From the NCBI GenBank assembly GCA_026018925.1, contig JAKSZU010000026.1:20192759-20256758 (forward strand): a DNA stretch of 64,000 bases. Direction: 5' to 3'. The notes beneath the pieces are model-generated. The model made no database searches and had not been told where the DNA came from. It saw only the letters and a list, made by a program, of their open reading frames with translations. Position numbers and translations under genes: made by a program. How positions within the stretch are numbered: position 1 is the stretch's first letter; each line of letters starts with the position of its first letter. The stretch is from Tupaia tana. Lineage: Eukaryota; Chordata; Mammalia; Scandentia; Tupaiidae. Positions 45,601-48,764 of this stretch are shown one piece after another.

Positions 45601-47345
45601 TTCTACACTCTCTTCTCACACAAACACGCGCCCTACCTGTGTTTTGAACTGCCAATCCATGCACTATGCCGCAGGCCACGCGGGGTCCAGCACCTTACCC
45701 TCCAGGCCTGTCCTGGGCATGTCATCTGTTTTTACTCCTTTAATGCTCATCACAATCCTACAAGGTGGGCACAATTATTAACCTACATTACAACTGCAGA
45801 AGTCAAGGCACAGAGAGGCTGGGTGCTTAGCTCAAGATCACACAGCCTGCGAGTGCTGGGTGTGAAAACAGGCTGGCTGCCTCCCAAGGCCCTGCCCAGA
45901 ATCCTGAATTACTGACAGGAGGGGTGCACTTTCCAGTCCCCAGTGTGACCTCGGAAATGATGCACGGCTCCTGGGAGCTGGAGTTTCCTTCCCGACCCCA
46001 GAGCTCGGGGCCCTCGGAGGGCAAGCGTGGTCAGACGTGCCAGTAGAGTTCTTCCCCGCTCCGATCCCTCCGCTAAGGCTGCAGACCTTGCTTAGGCCTC
46101 TCTCCTCGCAACGCGCGGACCCATCAAAGCACACAGTAGGTTCAGAGAGGCCAGGTGTATTTCCTGAGGCCACACAGCTAGCCAGAAGCGGCTCAGCACC
46201 CTGATTCCCCTAGGAAAGGTGGTTACTCCCATTCCCAGACTGGAGGGCTGCCTGGAGAGGCCCTGGGCTGAGGTTAGGGCAGGAAACCACAGGTCTCCCG
46301 CTTCCTCTTCCCCAGGCACTTCCTCTGGACTCGCGGCCAGTGAGGGAGGTCTGATTCAGAGAGACGCAGGCTCTCAGGGAAGGAGCTCAGCCTTGATCCG
46401 GTCCCCAGATCCCCTCCACCTGGGTCCAAAAGGTGCGAGGAGACACCACAGTGACCTCCACTGCAGCTGGGACTCTCTCGTCACTAACTTGGGACAATCC
46501 CTCTCTCCACTCAGACCCTTGGTTTCTTCATCTGTAGAATGAAGACAATCCCTACCTCACAGATGTCTATGAGGGTTAAAGGCGACACAGCAGGGCTCCC
46601 GTTAATAACTAGGGGACTCCAGGGAAGAAAGTTCTTTCTGGGTGACACCAAAGGGCAGGGGCATATTGAGTTTCTAGAAAACAGTATCTCAGTCACTCCA
46701 TCTGACTCCTCCAGGGGAAGGGTTACCACAGTCACCATTTGACAGGTGAAGAAAGCACAGAGAGGTCAAGCAACTGACCCGAAGTCACACAGCTATTAAA
46801 TGGTACAGGGGACTGGAACTCAGGTGTGACCGCAGAACTGATCTTATGCTAGGCAGGGAGGACAGCGGCCTCCCTCCCCCTCCAGTCCAGTCCCCTCCAG
46901 TCTAGTTCCTGTACACACACGCGCGCGCACGCACGCACGCACGCACACGCGTGCACCCACAGCTGCCCGAAGCTGAAGGGCCCCTGCGTCCCGGCAGCCC
47001 CACTGCCCGGCTGGGCAGACTGAGGCCCCTGCCCACCTTCTGGTGCTTGCGCTCCTTCTCGATGCGGTCCATCCTCTCCAGGCGCAGACGGTCCAGCTCC
47101 AGGCGCAGCTCGTCCAGCTCCGGCGCGACGTGGTGGCGGCTGACCAGCACCTCCAGGATCTCCAGGACGCGCACGACCTTGGGCATGAGGCGCGCGATGG
47201 CCTCGCAGCCGTGCTGGTCGATGACCCGCTCGAACTCGTGGCCCACCAGCGACGCGATGTCGTACACGTCCATGACCGTCAGCTCCGCCACGTTCTTCTC
47301 CAGCGCCGACTCGGCCGCCAGCGCCGACCCCCGCTCCTCCTCCAT
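8735..47345 (-). CDS. RILPL1: RILPL1, Rab-interacting lysosomal protein-like 1 (seven coding exons)
   Basis: Exons on the minus strand: 47345-47037, 37140-36990, 27687-27569, 26917-26696, 19592-19420, 17043-16951, 8879-8735. They sum to 1212 nt, i.e. 403 aa plus TGA, with GT/AG at every junction and consistent phases. The product is a coiled-coil effector: RH1 region about residues 10-97, central coiled coils to about 265, RH2 about 291-356. In the known family RH2 binds LRRK2-phosphorylated Rab8/Rab10. The residues reported to contact the phospho-switch (R293, R300, K310) are all present here at exactly those numbers. Cys47, reported in rodents (GOSPEL) for S-nitrosylation and GAPDH binding, is also kept. 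Known roles are limiting ciliogenesis and ciliary membrane content at centrosome and lysosome. The start is the CpG-island ATG in a good Kozak context (GCCATGG). Nothing is truncated. Confidence 0.96.
8880..9545 (-). other. RILPL1 intron 6, unique part
   Basis: No repeat or additional exon recognised. Confidence 0.5.
9546..9781 (-). mobile_element. tSINE-M
   Basis: AAATTGCCAGAAGGCATGTG start, GGATTCAAACC box B reversed, ends AGGGCTGGCCC. Confidence 0.92.
9782..12110 (-). other. RILPL1 intron 6, 2.3 kb without SINEs
   Basis: The longest SINE-free stretch in the RILPL1 introns, GC-rich from about 11000 to 12100. Short open frames only; no exon or repeat family recognised. Confidence 0.45.
12111..12373 (-). 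mobile_element. tSINE-L
   Basis: T-run, GAGAGGTTTTCGCCATAGGG; target duplication CTGGAGCTT at about 12103 and 12375. Confidence 0.95.
12374..13608 (-). other. RILPL1 intron 6, unique GC-rich sequence
   Basis: No recognisable exon, RNA gene or repeat. Confidence 0.4.
13609..13660. repeat. (GT)n-(GC)n-(GT)n alternating tract
   Basis: About 50 bp of uninterrupted purine-pyrimidine alternation ending in a G-run; RILPL1 intron 6. Confidence 0.95.
13705..13800 (+). mobile_element. MIR fragment, target of a tSINE-L
   Basis: TCTCTGGGCCTCAGTTTCCT then CATTTAAAAAATGGTGATCA; interrupted at its end by the next element. Confidence 0.75.
13801..14080 (+). mobile_element. tSINE-L (young type)
   Basis: Perfect box B GGTTCGAGTCC, CpG-rich body, CTATAGCAAAAACCTCTC; (AAAAAC)n tail; duplication AAAA(A/-)GGTGATC on both sides. 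Confidence 0.96.
14081..14946 (-). other. RILPL1 intron 6, unique sequence
   Basis: Nothing recognised. Confidence 0.4.
14947..15202 (-). mobile_element. tSINE-M
   Basis: AAGTTGCCAGAGCGTGTGTG start; duplication AAAGGTTTGATT at 14937 and 15204. Confidence 0.93.
15203..16085 (-). other. RILPL1 intron 6; unique plus a MIR 3' fragment
   Basis: About 15995-16076 resembles the MIR 3' part on plus (GGCACATAGTCGGTTCTCAG). The rest is unassigned. Confidence 0.5.
16086..16320 (-). mobile_element. tSINE-L
   Basis: TTTGCCATAGGGTAGTGTGC start; ends CACTTGCTGGCCCCT. Confidence 0.9.
16321..16950 (-). other. RILPL1 intron 6, part next to exon 6
   Basis: Unique, C-rich on plus; no additional exon seen. 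Confidence 0.45.
16951..17043 (-). CDS. RILPL1: RILPL1 coding exon 6 (residues 325-356)
   Basis: 93 nt, acceptor TCCAG|T and donor CGACT|GTAAG. Encodes SDEMEEENRI, then a proline-rich stretch (QPPPVVHPRTAPQPES) ending GIKR. End of RH2 and linker. Confidence 0.95.
17194..17372 (-). mobile_element. tSINE-S
   Basis: AATTTGACCAGAGAAAGATA; ends CACCTGCTGGCCCT. Confidence 0.93.
17395..17597 (+). mobile_element. L2 3' fragment
   Basis: CTTCCTTCAGGAAGCCTTCC and GTCACCC segments typical of the L2 3' end. Confidence 0.65.
17601..17793 (-). mobile_element. tSINE-S
   Basis: TTAATTTGATCAGAGAGACA; GGACTTGAACCCCGG; ends CCTGCTGGTCCC. Confidence 0.93.
17801..17963 (-). mobile_element. tSINE-S
   Basis: TTAATTTGACCAGAGAGAGA; ends CACCTGCCAGCCCC; tandem with the preceding copy. 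Confidence 0.92.
18013..18254 (-). mobile_element. tSINE-L with expanded CA tract
   Basis: GAGAGATATTTTTGCTATAT start; duplication AGTAAACCTTTCTT at 17998 and 18255. Confidence 0.95.
18127..18161. repeat. (CA)n microsatellite inside a SINE body
   Basis: About 17 CA units expanded within the CACGCACACG part of a reverse tSINE-L. Confidence 0.95.
18301..18520 (-). mobile_element. tSINE-M
   Basis: CCAGAGGGTGCAGTGCACCC; CTGGGACTCAAACTGC head, reversed. Confidence 0.85.
18588..18838 (+). mobile_element. tSINE-M
   Basis: GGCTGGATCCCACATGGCCG head; end GTGTCCTATACCAAATTTTA; first of a three-element cluster. Confidence 0.9.
18839..19089 (-). mobile_element. tSINE-L
   Basis: GAGAGGTTTTTGCTATCGGG start; ends AACTGCTGGTCCC; inserted in the A-rich tail of the preceding copy. 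Confidence 0.93.
19103..19280 (+). mobile_element. tSINE-S
   Basis: TGGTGGCTTGCTTTCGTACT body. AAAATGCATCTGGG (18576) and AAAACGCATCTGGG (19280) bracket the whole cluster. Confidence 0.9.
19420..19592 (-). CDS. RILPL1: RILPL1 coding exon 5 (residues 268-325), phospho-Rab-binding RH2 core
   Basis: 173 nt, acceptor TCCAG|GTG and donor AAGAG|GTGCGG. Encodes an acidic linker, then DPNRPRFTLQELRDVLQERN ending ELAYYK. Contains R293, R300 and K310, the RH2 residues reported to contact phospho-Thr of Rab8/Rab10. The exon sits in a GC-rich island of unique sequence. Confidence 0.97.
19593..20167 (-). other. RILPL1 intron 4, GC-rich part next to exon 5
   Basis: Unique; no further exon in phase seen. 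Confidence 0.45.
20168..20546 (-). mobile_element. tSINE-L/M followed by a second head-like segment
   Basis: TTTTCGCTATAGGGCACATG start; a second head-like stretch at 20465-20546 (GATCTGAACCACAGTCACCA). GAG(G/A)GCCTTTTTTTTTT at both ends suggests one composite insertion. Confidence 0.75.
20556..20682 (-). mobile_element. tSINE-S, truncated body
   Basis: CTGGGACTTGAACTGTGGTT; flanked by AGAGCCTT. Confidence 0.85.
20717..20965 (+). mobile_element. tSINE-M variant
   Basis: GGTGGCCAGCCTCATAGTAC head, CAGGGTTCAAGTCCTAGCC; diverged body with GCGCACTCTGGCATC end. Confidence 0.8.
20970..21330 (-). mobile_element. L1 ORF2/3' fragment
   Basis: Antisense L1 phrases (CTGATGACCCAATACAATTC, TAAGTGGAATCAGATGGCAT). 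Continues at 21763-21880 after two SINEs. Confidence 0.75.
21331..21589 (-). mobile_element. tSINE-L
   Basis: AGAGGTTTTTGCTATAGGGC; ends AACTGCTGGTCC. Confidence 0.95.
21618..21762 (-). mobile_element. tSINE intermediate (S-type deletion, L-type 3' end)
   Basis: Begins TTGGCTATAGGGCATGTGTG (L end), then AGTGAGAAAGCAAGCTACCA (S body). Confidence 0.88.
21763..21880 (-). mobile_element. L1 fragment, continuation
   Basis: CAAGGCTCATCCGTGTGGTA and CTACCCATTCATCGGCAT, antisense L1 3' region. Confidence 0.7.
21881..22605 (-). other. RILPL1 intron 4, unique sequence
   Basis: GC-rich; short open frames only. Confidence 0.4.
22606..22892 (+). mobile_element. tSINE-L with duplicated box-B segment
   Basis: Two successive copies of the ACATGGTNGACTGTGGTTTGAG segment (22645-22675 and 22676-22707), then a normal L body and CTATAGCAAAAATCTC. 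Confidence 0.9.
22893..23176 (+). mobile_element. L1 3' fragment
   Basis: CGTCCAGAACAGGTAAACCG, GTCGCCAGGGGCTG and ACTTTACACGGCTGG match the L1 3' region in order. Confidence 0.75.
23177..23420 (+). mobile_element. tSINE-M lacking box B
   Basis: GTGTGGCGGTGAAGGCAGCT head runs straight into GCTTGGGAACCACACTGGG, then a body and a (TCTA)n tract. Confidence 0.75.
23421..25301 (-). other. RILPL1 intron 4, unique GC-rich sequence
   Basis: 1.9 kb without clear SINEs; about 23600-23800 may contain an old L2 (CTGCCTGGAATGGCCTG). No exon. Confidence 0.4.
25302..25533. repeat. 39-bp minisatellite, about six tandem units
   Basis: The unit runs TGTCCCTGCCTTGGGCTGTA then AGGTCCTTGAGCCCCACAG, with few substitutions between copies. 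Because 39 is a multiple of 3, open frames run through it on both strands; these are not genes. It lies in RILPL1 intron 4, directly followed by a tSINE-L fragment. Confidence 0.95.
25533..25612 (+). mobile_element. tSINE-L fragment (3' half)
   Basis: GGGGAGAAGGCGTTGCGGTG then GGGGTGATTTCTGGCTTTCT and CTCTGGCGA. Confidence 0.8.
25613..25876 (-). mobile_element. L1 3' fragment
   Basis: TTCACGTGCCATAAAAATCC and TGCCTATGCTGGACACTTCG are degraded antisense L1 phrases; interrupted by a SINE. Confidence 0.7.
25877..26101 (-). mobile_element. tSINE-M
   Basis: TTACTATAGAGCACATGCAC; CGGACTCGAACTGTG head, reversed. Confidence 0.9.
26102..26400 (-). mobile_element. L1 fragment, continuation
   Basis: GTGATGTTTTCCGGGCTCAC and GGGCCTGCTGGGTCCTATGG. 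Confidence 0.65.
26696..26917 (-). CDS. RILPL1: RILPL1 coding exon 4 (residues 194-267)
   Basis: 222 nt, phase 0 on both sides, acceptor CGCAG|TTG and donor GAG|GTGAGC. Encodes LQQQQTRLMKINHDLRHR...QNGEGEPE; coiled coil running into an acidic linker. Confidence 0.96.
26918..27568 (-). other. RILPL1 intron 3 (short intron, no SINE)
   Basis: 651 bp, the shortest RILPL1 intron and the only one without a tSINE. Confidence 0.7.
27569..27687 (-). CDS. RILPL1: RILPL1 coding exon 3 (residues 154-193)
   Basis: 119 nt, acceptor CCCAG|GC and donor GCT|GTGAGT. Encodes MSERERQVMKKLKEVVDK...SEDVEA; charged coiled coil continuing exon 2 in frame. Confidence 0.96.
27745..27892 (+). mobile_element. L2 3' fragment
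   Basis: CTGTTCCCTCTGCCCAGAAT and CTCAGCTCAAATGTCACCCC. Confidence 0.7.
27893..28067 (+). mobile_element. L1 ORF2 fragment
   Basis: GGGCAAAGGCTCTGAAGAAG, CAATAAGCAAATGAAAGGAA and CACCCTGAGATAGCATC. Confidence 0.8.
28068..28322 (+). mobile_element. tSINE-L
   Basis: GGGACCAGCAGTTGGCATAA head, CCTATAACAAAAAACTC end. Confidence 0.95.
28333..28593 (+). mobile_element. tSINE-L
   Basis: GGGGCTAGCAGATGGCATAA head, ATATAGCAAATATCTCTC end. Confidence 0.93.
28595..28744 (+). mobile_element. tSINE-S
   Basis: GGGCTGGTAGGTGGTGTGGT head; CTCTGGTTAAATTAAA end. Confidence 0.92.
28753..28996 (-). mobile_element. tSINE-L
   Basis: TTTTTGCTATAGGGCGCATG start; ends AACTGCTGATCCC. Confidence 0.95.
29017..29285 (+). 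mobile_element. tSINE-L (young type)
   Basis: AACCAGCAGTTAGCGTAATG head; duplication AATAATTCAGTAATG at 29002 and 29286. Confidence 0.96.
29331..29515 (+). mobile_element. tSINE intermediate (S-type deletion, L-type 3' end)
   Basis: S body CAGCTTGCTTTCTCACTTTC, but ends CTCTGGCAAGTGCGTATATT then CTGTAACAAAATTT. Confidence 0.9.
29521..29695 (+). mobile_element. tSINE-S
   Basis: GGCTGGCAGGTGGTGTGGTG head; CTCTGGTCAAATTGAATAAC end. Confidence 0.93.
29760..30000 (-). mobile_element. Diverged tSINE-M
   Basis: GACCATGCCACGGTCC and GGCTGGGACTCAAAACCTGG reversed head; diverged 3' end. Confidence 0.75.
30045..30240 (+). mobile_element. tSINE-M, 5' truncated
   Basis: GCATGCCCAAAATCCAAAGA to GCATGCCCTCTGGCAATGTT, then a TG/TA tract. 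Confidence 0.82.
30197..30240. repeat. (TG)n(TA)n(TG)n microsatellite
   Basis: Compound dinucleotide tract at the 3' end of a tSINE-M fragment. Confidence 0.93.
30366..30800 (+). mobile_element. tSINE-M split by a tSINE-S
   Basis: Head and body 30366-30550; the remainder (TTTCTCTTTGTCCCTAAAGA, GCACATGTGCCC) resumes at about 30754. Confidence 0.8.
30551..30753 (-). mobile_element. tSINE-S nested in tSINE-M
   Basis: AATTTGACCAGTAAGGGACA; ends CACCTGCCGGCCCC. Confidence 0.92.
30964..31214 (-). mobile_element. tSINE-L
   Basis: GAAAGATTTTTGCTACAGGG; ends CATCTGCTGGTGCCCC. Confidence 0.93.
31320..31505 (-). mobile_element. tSINE-S
   Basis: TTTAATTAGACCAGAGATAT; GGATTCGAACCACGG; ends CGTGCCAGCCCC. 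Confidence 0.92.
31506..32433 (-). other. RILPL1 intron 2, unclassified sequence
   Basis: About 930 bp with an AATAAAAATAA near 32035 on plus and several open frames. No match recalled; could be an LTR or old retrocopy. Confidence 0.35.
32434..32687 (+). mobile_element. tSINE-L
   Basis: GGACCAGCAGTTAGCATAAT; duplication AAAAGATG(C/G)CTACAG at 32419 and 32688. Confidence 0.95.
32688..33220 (+). mobile_element. L1 ORF2 3' end, split by SINEs
   Basis: CCCAGCAATTCCACTCCTAG, CCAAATATCCATCAACAG (duplicated around the SINE at 32877) and TATGCTAAGTGAAAGAAGCC. Continues to about 33560. Confidence 0.9.
32877..33068 (+). mobile_element. tSINE-S nested in L1
   Basis: GGGGACCAGCAGGTGTTGTG head; flanked by ATCCATCAACAG copies. 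Confidence 0.95.
33221..33497 (+). mobile_element. tSINE-L (young type) nested in L1
   Basis: CpG-intact copy with an A24-type tail; exact duplication AAGAAGCCAGATCCA at 33206-33220 and 33496-33510. Confidence 0.97.
33596..33641. repeat. T46 homopolymer
   Basis: 46 consecutive T, the A-tail of the reverse tSINE-M that follows; unusually long and likely unstable. Confidence 0.95.
33596..33884 (-). mobile_element. tSINE-M with T46 tail
   Basis: TGCCAGAGGGCACTTGCACT; ends CACATGGCTGACCCCC. Confidence 0.92.
33885..34332. mobile_element. L1-like fragment and unclassified sequence
   Basis: TAGTCTATTTACATTTAATG resembles antisense L1 ORF2; from 34040 on nothing is recognised. Confidence 0.4.
34333..34450 (+). 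mobile_element. MIR
   Basis: GGCTCTGCCACTAACTTGCT, GTGCAACCTTGGGGAAATCA and CTCATCTGTTCAATAAAG in order. Confidence 0.85.
34490..34725 (-). mobile_element. MIR, near full length
   Basis: CACAACAACCTTATGGGGGA, AGGTCAAGTGACCTGATCAA and GGCAGTCTAGCTCTAAAGGC. Confidence 0.87.
34726..35260 (-). other. RILPL1 intron 2, unclassified sequence
   Basis: A plus-strand open frame (34715-35122) has no recognised homology; no SINE. Confidence 0.35.
35261..35443 (+). mobile_element. tSINE-S
   Basis: GGGCTGGCAGTGGTGTGGTG; duplication GAATAAACTC on both sides. Confidence 0.94.
35450..35858 (+). mobile_element. L2 3' end
   Basis: CCCCGGGGCCTTTGCACTTG, CTCAAATGTGACCTCCTCGG, GAGGCCTTCCCTAATGGCCG and CACGAGGACAGGGAGTTTGT. 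Confidence 0.88.
35860..36020 (+). mobile_element. tSINE intermediate (S-type deletion, L-type 3' end)
   Basis: GGGCAGTTTGCTTTTTTATT body; ends GTGTGCATGCCCTGTAGCAA. Confidence 0.9.
36021..36302 (+). mobile_element. tSINE-L
   Basis: GGGGACCAGTAGGTGGCATA head; CCTATAGCAAAAATATC end. Confidence 0.94.
36303..36476 (-). mobile_element. tSINE-S
   Basis: AAATTGGACCAAGAGGGACA; GGGACTCGAACTGCAG; ends CTGCTGGCCCC. Confidence 0.93.
36490..36760 (-). mobile_element. tSINE-L
   Basis: T20 run, GAGAGGTATTTGCTATAGGG; ends AACTGCTGGTCC. Confidence 0.95.
36990..37140 (-). CDS. RILPL1: RILPL1 coding exon 2 (residues 104-154)
   Basis: 151 nt between acceptor GGCAG and donor GAAG|GTAAG. Encodes ELELVEDVWRGEAQDLL...FQKHE plus the first base of G154; heptad-like coiled coil with alternating Leu/Gln/Glu. 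Confidence 0.96.
37312..37487 (+). mobile_element. tSINE-S
   Basis: CCGGCCAGCAGGTGGCGTGG; CTAGTCAAATTAAATAAG; tail continues as the polypurine tract. Confidence 0.94.
37488..37626. repeat. (GGAA)n polypurine tract
   Basis: About 140 bp of pure G/A on the plus strand, ending in 16-17 GGAA units, grown from the A-rich tail of the tSINE-S at 37312; RILPL1 intron 1. Confidence 0.95.
37627..38031 (-). other. RILPL1 intron 1, unique sequence
   Basis: No repeat or exon recognised. Confidence 0.4.
38032..38279 (+). mobile_element. tSINE-L
   Basis: GGGGACCAGCAAAGGACAGA; duplication ATCAGTTTA on both sides. Confidence 0.94.
38280..38931 (+). mobile_element. L1 ORF2/3' end
   Basis: GGTGAAGAAACTAGGACTCT, GGCAGCATTGTCACCGCAGA and GAAGTGTGTACTTTAAGTGG; resumes at 39109-39182 after a SINE. 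Confidence 0.88.
38932..39108 (+). mobile_element. tSINE-S nested in the L1 3' end
   Basis: GGGGGCCGGCAGGTGGCATG; duplicated GGGTGG(A/G)CTG segments flank it. Confidence 0.94.
39183..39403 (+). mobile_element. tSINE-M
   Basis: ACCAGTTGGTGGCTCAGTGC head; GCGCACATGCCCTGAAACAA end. Confidence 0.85.
39404..40330 (-). other. RILPL1 intron 1, unique GC-rich sequence
   Basis: Short open frames only. Confidence 0.4.
40331..40377. repeat. Perfect 19-bp inverted repeat with 9-nt loop
   Basis: Left arm AATTAAATAAACAATTCTT (40331-40349); its exact reverse complement at 40359-40377; loop TTTTTTTTC. The right arm is the tail of the reverse tSINE-S that follows. Confidence 0.95.
40359..40518 (-). mobile_element. 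tSINE-S with fold-back tail
   Basis: TTTGACCAGAGAGAAACACA; ends CACCTGCTGGCCCC. Its tail is preceded by an exact inverted copy of itself. Confidence 0.94.
40587..40829 (-). mobile_element. tSINE-L/M
   Basis: TCTTAAGGCACATGAGCTTG; ends CACCTGCCGGCCC. Confidence 0.88.
40840..41092 (-). mobile_element. tSINE-L
   Basis: AGAGATATTTGTGCTTGCTG; ends CATCTGCTGGTCCC. Confidence 0.93.
41103..41346 (-). mobile_element. tSINE-M
   Basis: ATGATAGAGTGCACGTGTAC; GAGATTCGAACCACAG head, reversed. Confidence 0.87.
41385..41500 (+). repeat. Unclassified interspersed repeat, copy 1
   Basis: Shares AAANGGAATTCAAGT and the TGTGTAAAA/TGGTGTAAAAAAG layout with 57105-57170. Family not recognised. Confidence 0.45.
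41575..42030 (-). mobile_element. tSINE-S split by a tSINE-L in its tail
   Basis: Tail 41575-41590, body 41856-42030 (GTTTGATCAGAGAGAGACAG); ends CACTTGCCGGCCC. Confidence 0.93.
41591..41855 (+). mobile_element. tSINE-L (young type), nested
   Basis: CpG-intact body; duplication GAATTATTTTATTT at 41577-41590 and 41857-41870. Confidence 0.97.
42031..42570 (+). mobile_element. L2 3' end plus unique sequence
   Basis: From about 42300: GATCTTGGCTCAGACACGTC, CCTCAGGGAAGCCTTCCTGA and ATTCATGGCAGTTATCACAA, the L2 3' order. Confidence 0.8.
42571..42822 (-). mobile_element. tSINE-L nested in L2
   Basis: AGAGATTTTTGCTGTAGGTT; duplication ACAAGCTGATT at 42562 and 42824. Confidence 0.95.
42856..43100 (+). 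mobile_element. tSINE-M/L
   Basis: GAGCCAGCAGATGGTGTTAC head; CTCCTTCTGGCAGAATT end. Confidence 0.88.
43384..43626 (-). mobile_element. tSINE-M
   Basis: TTTTGCCAGAAGACACATGT; ends CACCAGCTGGCCC. Confidence 0.92.
43636..43860 (+). mobile_element. MaLR-type LTR fragment (old ERVL-MaLR remnant)
   Basis: GTTTGTCCCCCAAAGTTTTA, GTTGGGAGGTGGTGAGGCTT and a GTCCCGTGAGATGA-like segment follow the order of MST/MLT LTRs. Degraded; no internal viral genes. Confidence 0.6.
43861..44417 (-). other. RILPL1 intron 1, unique plus a MIR-like end
   Basis: 43964-44010 (CACCTGGCACACAGTAGGTG) is MIR-like on plus; the rest is unassigned. Confidence 0.45.
44418..44661 (+). mobile_element. tSINE-M
   Basis: GGTGGCTGGATCCCATATGG head; CTACTCTATAGCAAAAATAA end. 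Confidence 0.92.
44662..45490 (-). other. RILPL1 intron 1, unique sequence
   Basis: 45180-45290 may be a very old SINE head; nothing else recognised. Confidence 0.35.
45497..45713 (-). mobile_element. Diverged tSINE-M
   Basis: AACAATACGATATGTGCACT; degraded head with CAGCACCTTACCCTCCAGGC. Confidence 0.75.
45716..45880 (-). mobile_element. MIR
   Basis: TCACAATCCTACAAGGTGGG, AGGCACAGAGAGGCTGGGTG and AGATCACACAGCCTGCGAG. Confidence 0.87.
46455..46600 (+). mobile_element. MIR
   Basis: TTGGTTTCTTCATCTGTAGA then CCTACCTCACAGATGTCTAT. Confidence 0.82.
46720..46835 (-). mobile_element. MIR
   Basis: TTTGACAGGTGAAGAAAGCA, AGGTCAAGCAACTGACCCGA and GTCACACAGCTATTAAATGG. Confidence 0.87.
46912..46954. 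repeat. (AC)(GC)(GCAC) alternating tract beside RILPL1 exon 1
   Basis: Purine-pyrimidine alternation of about 43 bp in intron 1, about 80 bp past the exon 1 donor. Confidence 0.9.
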
Positions 47346-48450
47346 GGCCCCCCGCCCGGCCTCGCCCGCACCCCGCAAACTAGTGCAACTCCCAAACTTG
47401 CGGCTGTCCAGGGCGGCGCGGGGCCTGCCCACCCCGGCGCCGCCGCGCGCACTCAGCGGGCCCGCGGGCGAGGGCGCACCCGGCGGGCGGCCGGCGTCGG
47501 CATGGGCGAGGCGGGGCGGCAGCCGGAGGTCCGCGCGCCGGGCTGCGGGTCTGGGCGCCCGGCTCGGCCCGAGCCTGCTCCCGAGTGGGCGGAGGAGGCG
47601 GAGGACCGGAGACGAAGGCGCGCGCCTGCGCAGGCCCGCGGCGCCTCCCAAGTTGGGAATCCGAGTTGGGCGCAATGGAGGCGCGGGGTCTGGCTGGAGA
47701 CGCGGCCCCGCTGCGCTCGAACAGCGCTCGCCCGAGGGGCGCCCTTGAGCCCGCGACCCTGGCGAACCCGCGGGCGCCGCTCCTCCGGGAAACTTTGGCG
47801 ACGGCGCCGCGGCCGGGTGACCGCTCCCCCCGCGGGGATGCCGCGCGCCCCGCCCCGATCCCGGCCTGGCGAGGGGCGCGCCTGCTTCCCGCCGCCCGGG
47901 GGCGCCCTGAGGTCTCCACCGGCGCCGGGCCCCTGCCTGCAGATGCGGCGGCCTCTCCGAGCCCCCACTCTGCCCGCGAGGAGCGCTGTCGCCCCCAGCC
48001 GCCGCGGCTCCGAGACCCCCAGCCCCCGGCCCGGCGCGCCGCACCCTGCCCTGGCCCCGCGCTGGCTCCTCCTCCGCCCGCTGCTCGGGAGGGGTCAGGC
48101 TAGCCCGGGGTGGGGGGGACGCTTGTCCCTCTGGACCGTTCGCTGCTTCGGGGTCGACTCCCGCTCTGGGAGGAATAGAGGGGTCCGGAGGTGGAGTCCA
48201 GAATGGAATTCAGCCCAGGAAGAAAGCGGGGGCTCCCGGCCCGCAGACCCTCCCTGCGACCCGCCACTAGGCGGACCTGCCGGCGCCCGCTGAGGCTCCA
48301 GGAAGGGGCAGAAGGGGCGAGGGGCCCGCTGCCCTGCCCGCGCGGCCACACTGGGAGCCGCTCCTTGTGACACAAACACCCCGCACCGCGGGGGCGAGGC
48401 CGGTGTAGCGCTCAGCACCACGAGTTCTCGTGTCCCACTGTGGCCTGGCT
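46955..48450 (-). promoter_or_regulatory. RILPL1: RILPL1 CpG-island promoter and 5'UTR
   Basis: About 1.5 kb of very high CpG density covering exon 1 and roughly 1.1 kb upstream on the minus strand. It has GC boxes (for example CCCCGCCCC near 47849 and GGGCGG near 47586) and no TATA box near the ATG. All long open frames here on either strand are GC artefacts. Confidence 0.85.
47037..47345 (-). CDS. RILPL1: RILPL1 coding exon 1 (residues 1-103)
   Basis: Starts MEEERGSALAAESALEKNVA and ends KERKHQK, with donor AAG|GTGGGC; phase 0. It encodes the RH1 region, a helical segment that in RILP-family proteins pairs with motor or dynein-side partners. Cys47 lies in VIDQHGC. The frame stays open about 700 bp upstream only because the CpG island lacks stops; family length supports this ATG. 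Confidence 0.97.
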
Positions 48451-48731
48451 GCAATCCATGTTTCCGCCAGACCCCGTCCTACCCCTGTTCTGAGCCTCAC
48501 AACCGCTGCCCACCCTTCCCGCCCCACCCACGGGTTAGGGACCCTTGCAGCACCAGGGTCCGCTGCCTTCCGTCAGTGGTGTGGTTACAGACTGGCCTCC
48601 CCGTCAGACTGTGAGCTCCTGGAGCCAGATCTTAAGGCCTCGGGAGCCAGAAAGGCCACCCCAACCTGGAACATTTGATACAAATATTTTAAAGTTTAGA
48701 ATGTATTTAGTATTTGCCTTACATTTAGTAT

Positions 48732-48764
<33 letters not shown>

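Noticed and set aside
46902-48044. N-terminally extended RILPL1 (in-frame ATG at 48044)
   Set aside because: Starting at 47345 gives exactly the family length of 403 aa; the extension is low-complexity CpG-island translation, and its downstream end reads into intron 1.
47043-48293. 416-codon plus-strand open frame, and other long frames over the RILPL1 island
   Set aside because: GC-rich antisense frames with Arg/Pro/Ala-biased translation; the real coding sequence is the minus-strand exon 1.
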